This document shows, piece after piece, positions 22,680-32,663 of a stretch of 64,000 bases of DNA. The notes beneath the pieces were generated by a model. The model was not told where the DNA came from. It made no database searches and saw nothing but the letters and a program-made list of their open reading frames with translations. The translations under genes were made by a program, and so were the position numbers. How positions within the stretch are numbered: the stretch's first letter is position 1; each line of letters starts with the position of its first letter. Source of the DNA: Diogma glabrata (Eukaryota > Arthropoda > Insecta > Diptera > Cylindrotomidae); NCBI GenBank assembly GCA_963693315.1, contig OY856186.1, forward strand, positions 278,833,491 through 278,897,490, read 5' to 3'.

Positions 22680-23810
22680 CATAAATAACAACAATATTCA
22701 AATTTTACAATATGAAACGAAAAGTCTTAAACTTGATCTTCTGATAGTTTTTGAAATACGTAAAGCAATATGCACTTTAACAAAAATTTACTAAATTCTC
22801 AAACCGACGTTATTTATTCTCCTTTGACAAATCCAGATCTATTTTTCGGTCATCATTTCTAGAAACTATTAAATCAACAAATTTATGTTATTTCCTTTAT
22901 CAACCAATTTAATAAGAAAAATTACCTATTTTTTAATTATGTGTTTTAACAAATTGTTTATATAAATTATTTAATCTAGTTATTCATTTCATAACCTTTT
23001 TGTATCGCTCTTGATAATGGCGTAAGCCGAAATTCATTGAGCAAAATTTTAGAAAATAAAAAAAATAAAAAACAAAAATATTTGCGAAATAATAACAAGT
23101 GTTACCAATTTTTAATTTATATTAAAATATTTCGTATTTCATTACACACTGATGGATTAAAATACTGTTATTAGAAATTCATTATCGATAACGAAAATAA
23201 ACAGTCCGTTTTTGACGACCGGCATTCATGATACCATCAGTTCACCTTAATTTACTTTAAATAATTTTGTACAAAAAATTATTAATAATTTAAAAATTTA
23301 GCAAACTTCTATGTTTACTTACTTATGTGAGGTTAACGAATTTAAGTTTATTAATAAAACGTTAGCATATCATCATAAAGTAGATAAACTTTATTCAAAT
23401 TAAAAAATAGTAAAGTTAAATAATTTAATTTTGGACTCGAAATGCATGAAACAGTTATGTATCTATTTTTTGTCACACGTAAAATTTAAATTTATAATAA
23501 ATATTTTCTTATCAAATAGACGGATATATTAAAAACTTGATAGTCTCTATTTAACTATCAATTTTAAAATGGGTTGATTTAATTGAATGATAATTGAGTT
23601 TGTCGATTATACTATAATGAATTGATTATATCCATATAATTCAGGTAAAGTCGAGTTGCTGAAGTAATTTAGCGGTTAGGTTTCGTACAAAACATACATG
23701 TCAATATAAATAAGACACGTAATTATCTTCGAATATTTTTTGGTTTAAAACCATGGTATAACGAATATTTTCATTTACCCCTTTATTTTCATTTTACCAT
23801 GGTTTAAAAC
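22680..23810. other. No gene seen
   Basis: AT-rich, low-complexity DNA. A short inverted repeat TTAAAACCATGG / CCATGGTTTAA (23743-23805) lies just left of the Harbinger-type MITE. Nothing coding. Confidence 0.55.
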
Positions 23811-23813
23811 TTA

Positions 23814-24266
23814 TGTCGTTTTCTTTTTGACAAAAAAGTGACCTAAGAGCAAAAAGGCAGCTGTCAGATCACTTTTTTTTTGCATTTCGTATTCTTTTTG
23901 TACAAAAAGATTGCTTTGTTTTTGATCTGAAAATATTTTTCTGAATCTAGATTTTTTGGTAGATCATTTTGTGAATACAATAAAGTTACACAAATACGTT
24001 TACACATCTGTCAAATTAGTAAACAAACAAGACGCCATTTACTTATTATTATTTTTTTAAAGTGAAAAAGTTATTGTTTAAATAAATGTTTTGTTTAAAT
24101 CGTGTTTTAAATTAAAAATTAATAAAACATTATTTAATTAAATACTATTAATTACAAAAACATTAAATGACAGTTCACAAACACAACTACAAAACTATAT
24201 CAAATTGTTTCATATTCTTTTTATGAAACAAAAATCACTTTTTCTGCTCTAGCAAAGAGAACGACA
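23814..24266 (+). mobile_element. PIF/Harbinger-type MITE, copy A, 453 bp, TTA TSD
   Basis: The ends TGTCGTTTTCTTTTTG and its inverted copy (AGAGAACGACA) are flanked by TTA (23811-23813 and 24267-24269). TTA/TAA trinucleotide TSDs are diagnostic of PIF/Harbinger. The interior (CAAGACGCCATTTA, CGTGTTTTAAATTAAAAATT) matches copy B at 29991-30438 in opposite orientation. No transposase. Identity between copies is high but indels are frequent, suggesting moderately old insertions. Confidence 0.85.
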
Positions 24267-24274
24267 TTAATTAA

Positions 24275-24984
24275 AATAACAAAAATTCAAATTGAATGTC
24301 CTTATAATCCGGCTTAAGGGACCATTAATACGTTGAATATGAATTTGAGAACGTATATTATGGATGAGGCTAGGTCAAATAATATTTTAGACTTGCAATG
24401 TAGGCATGTAAATTCGTAGTACCTTTTAAAAATAATTCAATAGCAAACAATCCTTGCGTGTTGATACAGAATGGTACGCGTTCGATAAATAGTTATTGAA
24501 CCAATCAAAAGACGCGAGGGTCATTTAGTATTCGAACGCATTTCATTTACACTAAGTTTACACCAGTATCTAACTCGCTATGTATCAAATTTCCTAGCTA
24601 TTTTCACCATTATACTTTTTAAATTTGATACAGTGATGTAAACTCTTATTAATTAGGTATGACATATTAATTTTTAGCGCGCATTTTTCATTGTTAGTTT
24701 TTTGGTCAGAAAAAAAATATTTCCATACATATTTTTTACAAAAAACTGTAAACATGCATTACATGCTAGCTAAAATTCTTTTACTTTTAATTTCAGCAAA
24801 AAAAATCGCATGAAACATAAATATATGTTTATAAAATAAGTTGATTTATTTTAATTTTAAATGTCATAATAAATTTTAGTGTTCACACCGTAAAAATAAT
24901 GCCTATTTGCGACGTATCTAATATGATACGTAGCAAATCATCCTACCCAATATTTGGTACGCACTTTTTTGATAAATATGCGTT
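24275..24984. other. Non-coding; small AGTTTACAC hairpin at 24557-24643
   Basis: AGTTTACACCAGTATC at 24557 is imperfectly inverted at 24626-24643 (GATACAGTGATGTAAACT), a roughly 87-bp MITE-like unit. The same end sequence occurs inverted at about 29410-29431 and, changed, at about 21395. Otherwise AT-rich DNA without a gene. Confidence 0.45.
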
Positions 24985-25090
24985 CACGCGTGTCATTGCA
25001 TTTTGTCACTTGGACGTCCAAGTGCATCCGCATATTGCTATCATAGTGCCATCTTAGCGTGACGGCAGGTGTGGTGGCAAAATGTACGAA
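24985..25090 (+). repeat. Direct repeat flanking the RTE, left copy
   Basis: Contains the perfect 18-bp palindrome CACTTGGACGTCCAAGTG followed by CATCCGCAT. It is homologous over about 105 bp to 29143-29247, in the same orientation, with GTGACGG and AAAATGTACG boxes at the end. Unusually GC-rich for the window. Function unknown. Confidence 0.7.
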
Positions 25091-25143
25091 TTTGCTTTTT
25101 ATTTTGTGGCCATTATGACGCTATGCGAAATGCATAACGTTTT

Positions 25144-25199
25144 TCATTTCGTTTTTTTATTATTAACTTTTGTAGTAATAATAAAAAACGAAGTGAAAC
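25144..25199. repeat. Short hairpin
   Basis: TTTCATTTCG-TTTTTTATTATTAAC is followed after a few bases by its inverse GTAATAATAAAAAACGAAGTGAAA. A 24-bp-arm palindrome without further context. Confidence 0.5.
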
Positions 25200-25554
25200 G
25201 AATTTTATTTAATGATAAGAATTAAATTCAAAGAATAAAAATGAAGAGTGAAAAAGTATAGTTTAACATTTTCTTAAATGACTGGTTTCATTGAACTTTT
25301 TATAAGATATAATATGCCTTTCGTAATAATAAATTGATAAATTTTATTTTATTTTCATCTAAAATTATGTGCGAAAGAAATTATTTTGTGAAGGTAATGA
25401 AAAAATACACAAAAACAAACGGGCTCTTTAAATAATTAATTTTAGTGATTCAAAAAAAATATTATATTTATTTAATATTTTTTGTTTGTCATTTCTCATG
25501 TCGGTTTACTGATATTTATGTTTATTTTTATATTTTTTTTTTTTTTTAAGGCGT

Positions 25555-28515
25555 TCATGCTCCATGTAGAAGCGTTGCCAGGCTAATCAGCTTTGAATAT
25601 TCACCACGGTCGTTCGCAACAGCGACATAATTACCATGGCAGCCGATTTTTTTAAGGTCGTTTATTACGTCAGTCTCCCATTGTAGTCGTGGTCTTCCTC
25701 GCGGTCTACCACTCCCTGGGGTACTAACGTACATTTTCCTAATCATTCTAGACTGTGAATCGGCTCGTAGAACATGCCCAAACCAAGCAATCCTATTAGA
25801 ACGGATACAACCTATTATATCAGGACCCTCAAGAAGGTCTCTGATCTCAAGGTTATACCGGGTTCTATACTCCCCATCGTCTGTCTTAAGTGGACCAAAA
25901 ATGTAGCGTAGGATCTTACGCTCAAATACAGATAAATGCGTTTCGTCATTTTGTGTAAGCGTCCACGTTTGTGACCCATACATCACAACCGGTCTAATCA
26001 AAGTCTTGTATAACTTGAGCTTGGTGTTAGTTGATACATACGGTGATCCAAGGAGAGGTTTAATTGAGTAGGAAGTTCGATTACCTGCAGCGATTCGAGC
26101 TTTAATATCTGTAAGTATGATGTTGTTTGAGTCAAGCATTGATCCCAAATATTTAAAAGATTCAACTCCCTCAATTCGTTCATCGCCGCACATCAAATCT
26201 TTCTTCTCAGCCTCTCTTGAAACATTCATATGTTTGGTTTTATTGTAGTTAATTTGCAGACCAATTTTCCTAGCACCACTCTCAAGCGACTTGAAAGTCT
26301 CACTCATAACAGCTTCACTTCGGCTGAGGATGACAACATCATCAGCGTAAGCAATCATCTGTACTGAGTTTATTGACAAGATATTGTTATTAGTCGGTAG
26401 TTTCTTTTGACGGCACACATATTCCAAGGCTAGATTAAAAAGTATAGGAGAGATAGCATCACCTTGTCTTAATCCGGAGTCGACTTTAAAAAACTTTGAT
26501 ATTTCGTTCTCTACTCGCACACAGCATTGAGAGTTCTGTACTGTCATTTTGCATAGTGATACCAGTTTACCAGGAATTCCCATTGACACCAGAGCAGACC
26601 ATAGAGTCTCTCGTTCGAGAGAGTCGTAGGCCTGCCTGAAATCAATGAAAAGTTGGTGCACAGGTATGTTGAACTCTCGACACTTTTCCAAAATCATCCT
26701 TATCGAGAAAAGTGCATCGGTGGTACCTCGGCCCCGCCGGAAACCACACTGATATTCTCCAAACAGTTGTTCAGCAAAAGGATTGATTTTGGATAGCAAA
26801 ATGTAGGAAAAGATCTTATATGCTGTGCAGAGGAGAGCGATTCCTCTGTAGTTTGCACATTGTAGGCGATTACCTTTTTTATGGATTGGTATCAGCATAG
26901 CTGTGTTCCAGTCCTGTGGCATGGTTTCAGTCCTCCAGATCATTTGAACAAGTTCAAACAATCTTGAGGATAGAGTTTCGCCACCATGTACAATCATTTC
27001 GGATGTTATATCGTCGATACCAGGTGCTTTATTGCATTTTAATTTTGACAGCGCCGCATCGAATTCCTCTTTGGTTGGTTCGTCTACATGTACCTTTGAC
27101 GCACGAATAAGCTTTGCTCGTCGCCCGACTTGTTGCTGGTCACTTAAGTTGAGAAGATTCTCAAAATAAGCGGCCCAAGTATCTAAAATATTTTTAAGGT
27201 CTACTTGTAGCTCCCCATCTTCGTTTTGAATAGCAGTCGATCTAGTTTGAGGGCCCTTCTTTAAGGTTTTAACCTGTTGAAAGAAGTTACGCGATTGATG
27301 TTCCTTATTGAAGCTTTCAATCTCCTCACACTGTCTCTTCCACCATTCTCTCTTCGTTCGTCTACATAGCTTTGTAACGGCTTGTCTTGCCAGTTTATAG
27401 TTCTCCTTCGTGGACCTGGTGTTGCGTCCTTGTAGACACTTCAGATAGCAATCTCTTTTGTATTGAATAGCGTCAAGGCATGCTTGATCCATCCATGGCT
27501 TCTGGGAGTGGTTCTGTGGTCGTCCAAGTATTCCCTCAGCAGCGCTTAAAACAGCATCTTTGGGCAAATTCCATGACTTATCGACGTCTCCATTAATGGT
27601 TTCTGATTTCTCCAATGTTTCGGCAATATGGATTTGATATCTCTCTTCTGTTTCAGCATTCTTTAATGATGAGATGTTAAAACGTTTCCGTTGATTGAAT
27701 TTTGGAATGCCTGGATTTGGGAAGTGGAACCTTATCGTTGCACATACAAGGAAGTGATCACTTCCAATGTATGCACCTCTAAAGGATCGCACATCCCGAA
27801 CGCTCGAAAAGAAACGTGCTGTTACTAGAACGTGATCAATTTGATTTCGAGTGTTTCCATTCGGTGACACCCAAGTCTGTTTATGAATCGATCGATGCGG
27901 AAAGAACGTACTGGCAATTCTCAAATTATTTGATAATGCAAACTCAGTCATTCTTTCACCATTATCATTCGAATTCAAATGCAGGCTGTTGGGACCCACC
28001 ACATTTCCATAAGAGATATCTCTTCCAACCTGTCCATTAAAGTCACCAAGAACCATAATGAAGTCGCGTGTGGGTGTTTGTTTCATAACCTCTTCCAGTG
28101 CTATGTAGAAATTATCCTTATAGTCGACGGTCTTAGCTTCAGTAGGTGCATGCACGGCAATAAGAGAAATATTGTTATATGTACCACGTACACGTAGGTA
28201 GCAGATCCTCTCACTGACCGGGATGAATTTCATCACGGCTTCTTGTATGCGTGCACCAACAAGAAAGCCAGTACCAAATTCTCTTCGAGAAGGATGACCA
28301 CTACAGTATAGAGAGTGACTATCCAAATCTTGTTTTCCGATTATTGGCTGTTTAATTTCTTGTAGAGCAATAATATCCATCCTATACCTCTCAGCCTCTG
28401 TTTCTAGACTTATAAGAGCATCAGGAGCGCTCAGGCTGCGCACGTTCCACGTTCCGATTCGGTAGTCTGGTCCTTTTTCACGTCCAGGTAAAATTCTGCT
28501 TTTGTCCGGGGTCTG
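25555..28515 (-). CDS. RTE endonuclease and reverse-transcriptase polyprotein
   Basis: An uninterrupted frame runs from just after a stop at 28516-28518 to TGA at 25555. There is no ATG before the conserved RIGTWNVRSL start, so initiation is unclear; counting from the R of RSLSAPD gives 962 codons. N-terminal AP-type endonuclease: LQEIK (about 27-31), HAPTEAK (98-104), LGDFNGQVG (132-140), NQIDHVLV (200-207), SDHFLV (228-233). RT: NKAPGIDDITSEM (471-483), NYRGIALLCTAYKIF (531-545), FIDFRQAYDS (599-608), GLRQGDAISPILFNLALE (657-674), YADDVVILS (699-707). The C-terminus has RGRPRLQWETDV and ends LLHGA. The product would nick target DNA and prime cDNA synthesis. All catalytic motifs look intact; only the start codon is in doubt. 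Confidence 0.93.
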   Translation of the reverse strand, partial: QTPDKSRILPGREKGPDYRIGTWNVRSLSAPDALISLETEAERYRMDIIALQEIKQPIIGKQDLDSHSLYCSGHPSRREFGTGFLVGARIQEAVMKFIPVSERICYLRVRGTYNNISLIAVHAPTEAKTVDYKDNFYIALEEVMKQTPTRDFIMVLGDFNGQVGRDISYGNVVGPNSLHLNSNDNGERMTEFALSNNLRIASTFFPHRSIHKQTWVSPNGNTRNQIDHVLVTARFFSSVRDVRSFRGAYIGSDHFLVCATIRFHFPNPGIPKFNQRKRFNISSLKNAETEERYQIHIAETLEKSETINGDVDKSWNLPKDAVLSAAEGILGRPQNHSQKPWMDQACLDAIQYKRDCYLKCLQGRNTRSTKENYKLARQAVTKLCRRTKREWWKRQCEEIESFNKEHQSRNFFQQVKTLKKGPQTRSTAIQNEDGELQVDLKNILDTWAAYFENLLNLSDQQQVGRRAKLIRASKVHVDEPTKEEFDAALSKLKCNKAPGIDDITSEMIVHGGETLSSRLFELVQMIWRTETMPQDWNTAMLIPIHKKGNRLQCANYRGIALLCTAYKIFSYILLSKINPFAEQLFGEYQCGFRRGRGTTDALFSIRMILEKCREFNIPVHQLFIDFRQAYDSLERETLWSALVSMGIPGKLVSLCKMTVQNSQCCVRVENEISKFFKVDSGLRQGDAISPILFNLALEYVCRQKKLPTNNNILSINSVQMIAYADDVVILSRSEAVMSETFKSLESGARKIGLQINYNKTKHMNVSREAEKKDLMCGDERIEGVESFKYLGSMLDSNNIILTDIKARIAAGNRTSYSIKPLLGSPYVSTNTKLKLYKTLIRPVVMYGSQTWTLTQNDETHLSVFERKILRYIFGPLKTDDGEYRTRYNLEIRDLLEGPDIIGCIRSNRIAWFGHVLRADSQSRMIRKMYVSTPGSGRPRGRPRLQWETDVINDLKKIGCHGNYVAVANDRGEYSKLISLATLLHGA

Positions 28516-28876
28516 TTATTCTTTTCTGATAACCAAATTTAACATATTAGTTTTTTTCCGGGGTTAGGGTGTTAACCTTAGGCCCAACCCAAATTTTCGT
28601 GAATGGGTCCGTTCTGCATATCAAGGTCACCAGAAACAACCTTTTTACACGTTTATATAGCGAGCCGTTTGATTCAAGACAAACGCCCGCCCCAAGCCGC
28701 TCCTGACATGGAGAACAGACGCTTGAGTCGCATTGGTTGTAAGGCGCCAATTCGCCGTGATGTAGCGTCATTGACTAAGCAGTTTTTACTCTGCTTGTCT
28801 CCAATACACCAACCTAATTCTGTCAGCATTACCCAGGCAGCACGGCGTGGACGTCAAATTTCGGATTTCGCTACCC
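28516..28876 (-). promoter_or_regulatory. RTE 5' untranslated region with conserved TATA-containing block
   Basis: The leader is far richer in G+C than its surroundings. A 45-base block (28623-28667) containing CTATATAAAC is identical in the distantly related RTE at 52927-52971, and similarity continues on both sides. On the minus strand a short frame of 74 codons (28547-28771) could encode a leader peptide, but it is not conserved as a frame in the second copy. I infer an internal promoter or a structured leader RNA. It starts GGGTAGCG, whose complement CGCTAC occurs about 110 bases downstream. Confidence 0.6.
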
Positions 28877-28890
28877 GTTTATTTTTATAT

Positions 28891-29142
28891 AATATTATGA
28901 AATTGTGGAAAATAATTATTATTTTTATATGTAAGCCAAATATTTAAATTTTTTGAATTCTGATGTTTTTTCATTTAAATATGTATCATTAAAAAAACGG
29001 CGAAAAAATGGACACCTCATTAACAAATGTAATCAAACACATACATTTTTATTTAAAAACTTCGAAATACGTCCGCAATCTTTATTTGTCGCAATGACGT
29101 TACCAAAAATCCCCACAAACACTGTGGTGGCACAATGTGGTC
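28891..29142. other. Pre-insertion flank of the RTE, no gene
   Basis: AT-rich sequence contiguous with 25519 before the RTE inserted. No coding similarity seen. Confidence 0.5.
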
Positions 29143-29247
29143 ACGTGCGTCATGGAATGTTCTCACTTGGACGTCCAAGTGCATCCGCATGTGGTTACCA
29201 TAGTGACATCATTTTGAAACGACACGGTGTGACGGAAAAATGTACGC
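29143..29247 (+). repeat. Direct repeat flanking the RTE, right copy
   Basis: Homologous to 24985-25090, including the 18-bp palindrome CACTTGGACGTCCAAGTG and the following CATCCGCAT. Removing the RTE would place the two copies about 700 bp apart. Further GTGACGGCATAAAATGT and GCACGCCATGGCA motifs follow to about 29300. Confidence 0.7.
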
Positions 29248-29299
29248 ACAACGAGCGCATAGTGACGGCATAAAATGTTAGCACGCCATGGCAATGCCA

Positions 29300-29987
29300 G
29301 ACGCACGCGGTGTTTGTTGGGATTGTGCTAGCATTGGGCCGCCACAGTGTTTGGGGATTGTTTACATCGACCATAGTCGACCTAAGAAGTATAGTATGTA
29401 CCTATTAGATACTGGTGTAAACTTAGACTTTAATGTCAAATTTGCTGTCGATATTTTTGATAGAAAAATTTTGACACTTCTATGCAATATATCTAATTAT
29501 TAAATAACAGAAATGTGTTATAGACTAAAATATATCATTAAATAAACGAAATGTTGGCTTATAAATGTAATAAGCAATGTAAAATTTTACTGACTGTTCA
29601 AAGTTTTTATCGATTTTGTTAATACTTTTCAATTAAGAATTAATTGTTGTAAATCAAATTAATTAATTAATTAATTATATTATAATTAATCCGTAAAGCT
29701 TAATTTGAAAGTAAAAATTTTAAAATAAAATTTTACAACGGTTTTCGATTTGACATATTTTTGTATGAAAAACTGAAAATGAAATGAAAAGAGAAGAAAT
29801 CTCATTGACATAAAAATAAAATGAAATCGGTTTTTTGACATCTCAAACGCTGTCATCTGTCATTTCCCTCTAAGAAAAACGTAAAGAAAGCGCAAGGGAA
29901 ACGAATTAGTTTTTTCATACAAGACTTCGTAAATGTAACGTTAAGGCGAACTGTATACGTACCGTAGCGTAGACGGTAATGTTTGAA
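29300..29987. other. No gene seen
   Basis: Holds an inverted copy of the AGTTTACACCAGTATCTA end (29410-29431) and a run of TTAATTAATTAATTAATTA near 29660. Otherwise AT-rich DNA. Confidence 0.5.
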
Positions 29988-29990
29988 TAA

Positions 29991-30438
29991 TGTCGTTTTC
30001 TTTTTGCCAGAGCAGAAAAAGTGATTTCTTTTTCATAAAAAGAATATGAACAAATTCGATCTAGTTTTGTAGTTGTGTTTGTGAACTGTCATTTAATTTT
30101 TTGGTAATTAATTGTATTTAATTAAATAATTTTTATTAGTTTTTAATTTAAAACACGATTTAAACATAACATTTATTTAAAACAATAACTATTTCACTTT
30201 AAAAAAATAATAGTAACTAAATGGCGTCTTGTTTGTTTACAAATTTGGAGAGATGTGTAAATGTATTTGTGCAACTCTATTGTATTTACAACTTGCTCTA
30301 CGAAAAAATCTAGATTTATTTTCAGAGCAAAAAGATCACTTTTTTTTGTCAAATAGAATACGTAATGTCAAATAAAACTCGATCTAGATCGAAAATGGGC
30401 GTGTTTAGAGCAATTTTTTTGGTAAAAAGAAAACGACA
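29991..30438 (-). mobile_element. PIF/Harbinger-type MITE, copy B, 448 bp, TAA TSD
   Basis: The TIR TGTCGTTTTCTTTTTG (29991) is inverted at 30423-30438, flanked by TAA (29988-29990 and 30439-30441). The body is the inverted homologue of 23814-24266 (shared CGCCATTTAGT, CGATTTAAACA, AGATCACTTTTTTTT). No coding capacity. Its independent TSD shows that the two copies are separate insertions, not one long palindrome. Confidence 0.87.
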
Positions 30439-30798
30439 TAAGAAGAATGTAACGTCTTTGAGCAGTACCCTTACATTGGCCTAATTCCGATAATTCCCAG
30501 GGAATAGGGAATAAACATTTTATAGCAGTTTTATTTTTTTTCCCTAAAGTGTATTTCGTCAATTGGGAAAAATGTTTGTTGGGAAAAATGTATTCCCCAT
30601 AATTCAAATTTTTGACATTTATCTTCCATACCTATTTTGTCAAATTATTTATGTGGGAACAGGGAAAAGGTATGAAAATAAATAGTTTCGTTAATAGTTT
30701 TTTTTATAATAACATATTTTATTTAAATTTCAGATTTTAAATGCTAATATGTCAACATCAGTTTAAATTAAATAACACATTTGTTATTTAACATATTT

Positions 30799-31060
30799 TT
30801 ATAATATCTTTCCTAATATAAGGAAAAAATTTCCCCAAGGAGCAGAAATTGCTGTTAATTTGTGGAACAACTGTGTGGAACAACAATAATGAGTGGAACA
30901 ACCATATCCTTTAAAATTAGCACAAGTTCCTGCGGCTACGGTAGATTCCAATAAATTCTTTGTCAGACAAGTCGAAGGGCTGAGGCTGGAAACTGGCTGA
31001 GCACCGTAAACGTCGTCTTTCATTTATTAAATTGACGCGTTTTTCTCTCTCCTCCCCGTG
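30799..31060 (-). pseudogene. Possible Harbinger-type transposase fragment
   Basis: One minus-strand frame reads PFDLSDKEFIGIYRSRRNLC, which recalls the PF-L-D--F---YR-S N-terminal segment of PIF/Harbinger transposases. It is preceded by DVYGAQPVSSLS in another frame. Stops follow at once and no catalytic D-D-E segment is visible. The identification rests on one short motif, so it is tentative. If right, it would fit the TIR composite that surrounds it. Confidence 0.35.
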
Positions 31061-31139
31061 TAAAAAATCAATCAGCCTCATCCTACGCGACATGTTTTTA
31101 AAAATACTTTTTAAATAAATTTTATTGTAATAATTTAAT

Positions 31140-31440
31140 GGTTATAATGAAATGGTTTGGTGGATTTATCGGCAAAGCTTTTACACAGATCGACAGTATC
31201 TCATCTTGAAGGTACTCCACATGATGTTGAGCACCTATTTACATGTCCAGGCAATGCGACGGACCTGACGAAGAGAGATCTGTGGTACAGCTCAATGGCC
31301 GTAGCAGAGCTTCTAAATTAAAAACAGAATCGAGCAAGTAGCACTTTACCAACGTTGCAACAACAACAGTAGCAGAGTTCCTGAACCTAGACATGGAGTC
31401 GGAGGATTATCAGCACACCCGTCGCTAAAACAACAACAAC
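31140..31440 (+). pseudogene. LINE 3' fragment with C-terminal zinc motif and CAA tail
   Basis: The plus frame HDVEHLFTCPGNATDLTKRD followed by LWYSSMAVAELLN is the C-terminal H----C and LW-----A-FL block of I/R1/Loner-type LINEs. A second, overlapping version (VAEFLNLDMESEDY) follows about 85 bases later, so the end is rearranged or duplicated. It closes with ACAACAACAAC (about 31429-31439), a typical short-repeat tail. Strongly 5'-truncated. Confidence 0.65.
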
Positions 31441-31584
31441 ATTAGGATTTTATGAGCTGTTTGCGTTCAATAACTCATGTTTATTTAAATCGTTATTATT
31501 TTTATGTACGGGATCTATTATTCATATTATAAAAAATAAACAAGATATTCGAAATATAGGGAGATTAAATAATCATATATAATA

Positions 31585-31744
31585 TCACGAGTCATCAAAT
31601 AATAGTCGATTATTTTTCATAATCATTATTACGAATGTCATTTGAGGTCCCGAGTGCGCGTAGCGCACGATGGAAATCTTTAACCTCAAATGGCATGAGT
31701 GGTAATGTTGGAAAATAATCGACTAATAATTTGATGACGAGTTG
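31585..31744. mobile_element. 160-bp hairpin MITE
   Basis: Arms of about 65 bp (ACGAGTCATCAAATAATAGT ... TCATTTGAGGT) are inverted around a CpG-rich apex GAGTGCGCGTAGCGCAC. TA occurs at both outer borders (31583-31584 and 31745-31746). Non-coding. Confidence 0.65.
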
Positions 31745-31889
31745 TATTTAGCAGATAATTTTTTTTTGCTGTCAGAAATTTTATTTTTCATTCATACAAA
31801 TTATGATATTTAAACAGTAGGCTTTGTTTTTACTGTCGGCAATTCTTCTTGTCGTCGATAATTTTGCTTTGTCGTTATGAAAATTCTTT

Positions 31890-32146
31890 GTTGTCATTTT
31901 TTCTTCTAACAAAATGAAATATAATTTTATCTTAGTAGGCGCATAAATGCTATAAATTTGTAATTTATTTTTTACAAATAAACATAAACATGCAATCATA
32001 TATGAATGAAAACGGACATTTTTATTATTTGCAATTTTACATAATTTTTTATAAGCTGAATAATTTGTAGAAAAAACTTTACTTAGAAACTAATAATTAT
32101 TATCTTTTAAACATAATTATAATTTAAAAAAAATTATCTCATTAAA
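31890..32146 (+). repeat. 255-bp direct repeat, unit 1
   Basis: Matches 32410-32663 closely (shared AACATGCAATCAT, ATGAATGAAAACGGACATTT, TAGAAACTAATAATTAT). The two units are separated by a hairpin MITE, which suggests a tandem duplication later hit by the MITE. Confidence 0.8.
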
Positions 32147-32148
32147 TA

Positions 32149-32350
32149 CCACTCTTCATTGAAATTTTTGTCTAAAATTTTTCAATTTTACTCATTAAAT
32201 TATTTTTAAGCAACACTGCTCAATCAAACCACTACTTAAACCACTCGTCCTTCGGACTCGTGGTTTATTGTGCGCTTTGATTCGCAGTGTTGCTAAATAA
32301 TTTAATTCGTAAAATCAAAAAATTTTCGAAAAAATTTCAATGACTCGTGG
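32149..32350. mobile_element. 202-bp hairpin MITE with TA target site
   Basis: The left end CCACTCTTCATTGAAATTTT matches the inverted right end (CCACGAGTCATTGAAATTTT), flanked by TA (32147-32148 and 32351-32352). The apex GTCCTTCGGACTCG is CpG-rich. Sits between two direct repeat units. Confidence 0.7.
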
Positions 32351-32409
32351 TATTACAACCGACAATTTAACGAACAGAAATAGTAACATTATTTCATACA
32401 ACATAATCC

Positions 32410-32663
32410 TTTGTTGTCAAACAAAATTAAATATTATTTCATCTTAGTAGTGCATAAATGTTATAAATTTGTAATTTATTTTTGACAAATAAAAATAAAC
32501 ATGCAATCATTTATGAATGAAAACGGACATTTTTATTATTTGCAAATTGCATTTTTATATAATTTTGTATTATTGAATAATTTGTAGAAAAAATTTTATT
32601 TAGAAACTAATAATTATCTTTTAAACAAAATTATAAATAAAAAAAAATTATCTCATTAAGAAA
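32410..32663 (+). repeat. 255-bp direct repeat, unit 2
   Basis: Second unit of the duplication described at 31890-32146. Confidence 0.8.

Larger units (their letters stand above)
25534..28876 (-). mobile_element. Full-length RTE-clade LINE, 3343 bp, 14-bp TSD
   Basis: A perfect 14-bp target duplication GTTTATTTTTATAT lies immediately outside the A-tract at the 3' end (25520-25533) and immediately outside the 5' end (28877-28890). Between them are an A-tail of about 15, a short 3' end, one long EN-RT frame without stops, and a leader of about 360 bp. Length and single-ORF layout match RTE elements (about 3.2-3.5 kb). Identical TSDs and an open frame mark a recent insertion. The 315-bp copy at 14607-14921 shows that the family has made further insertions. 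Confidence 0.95.
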
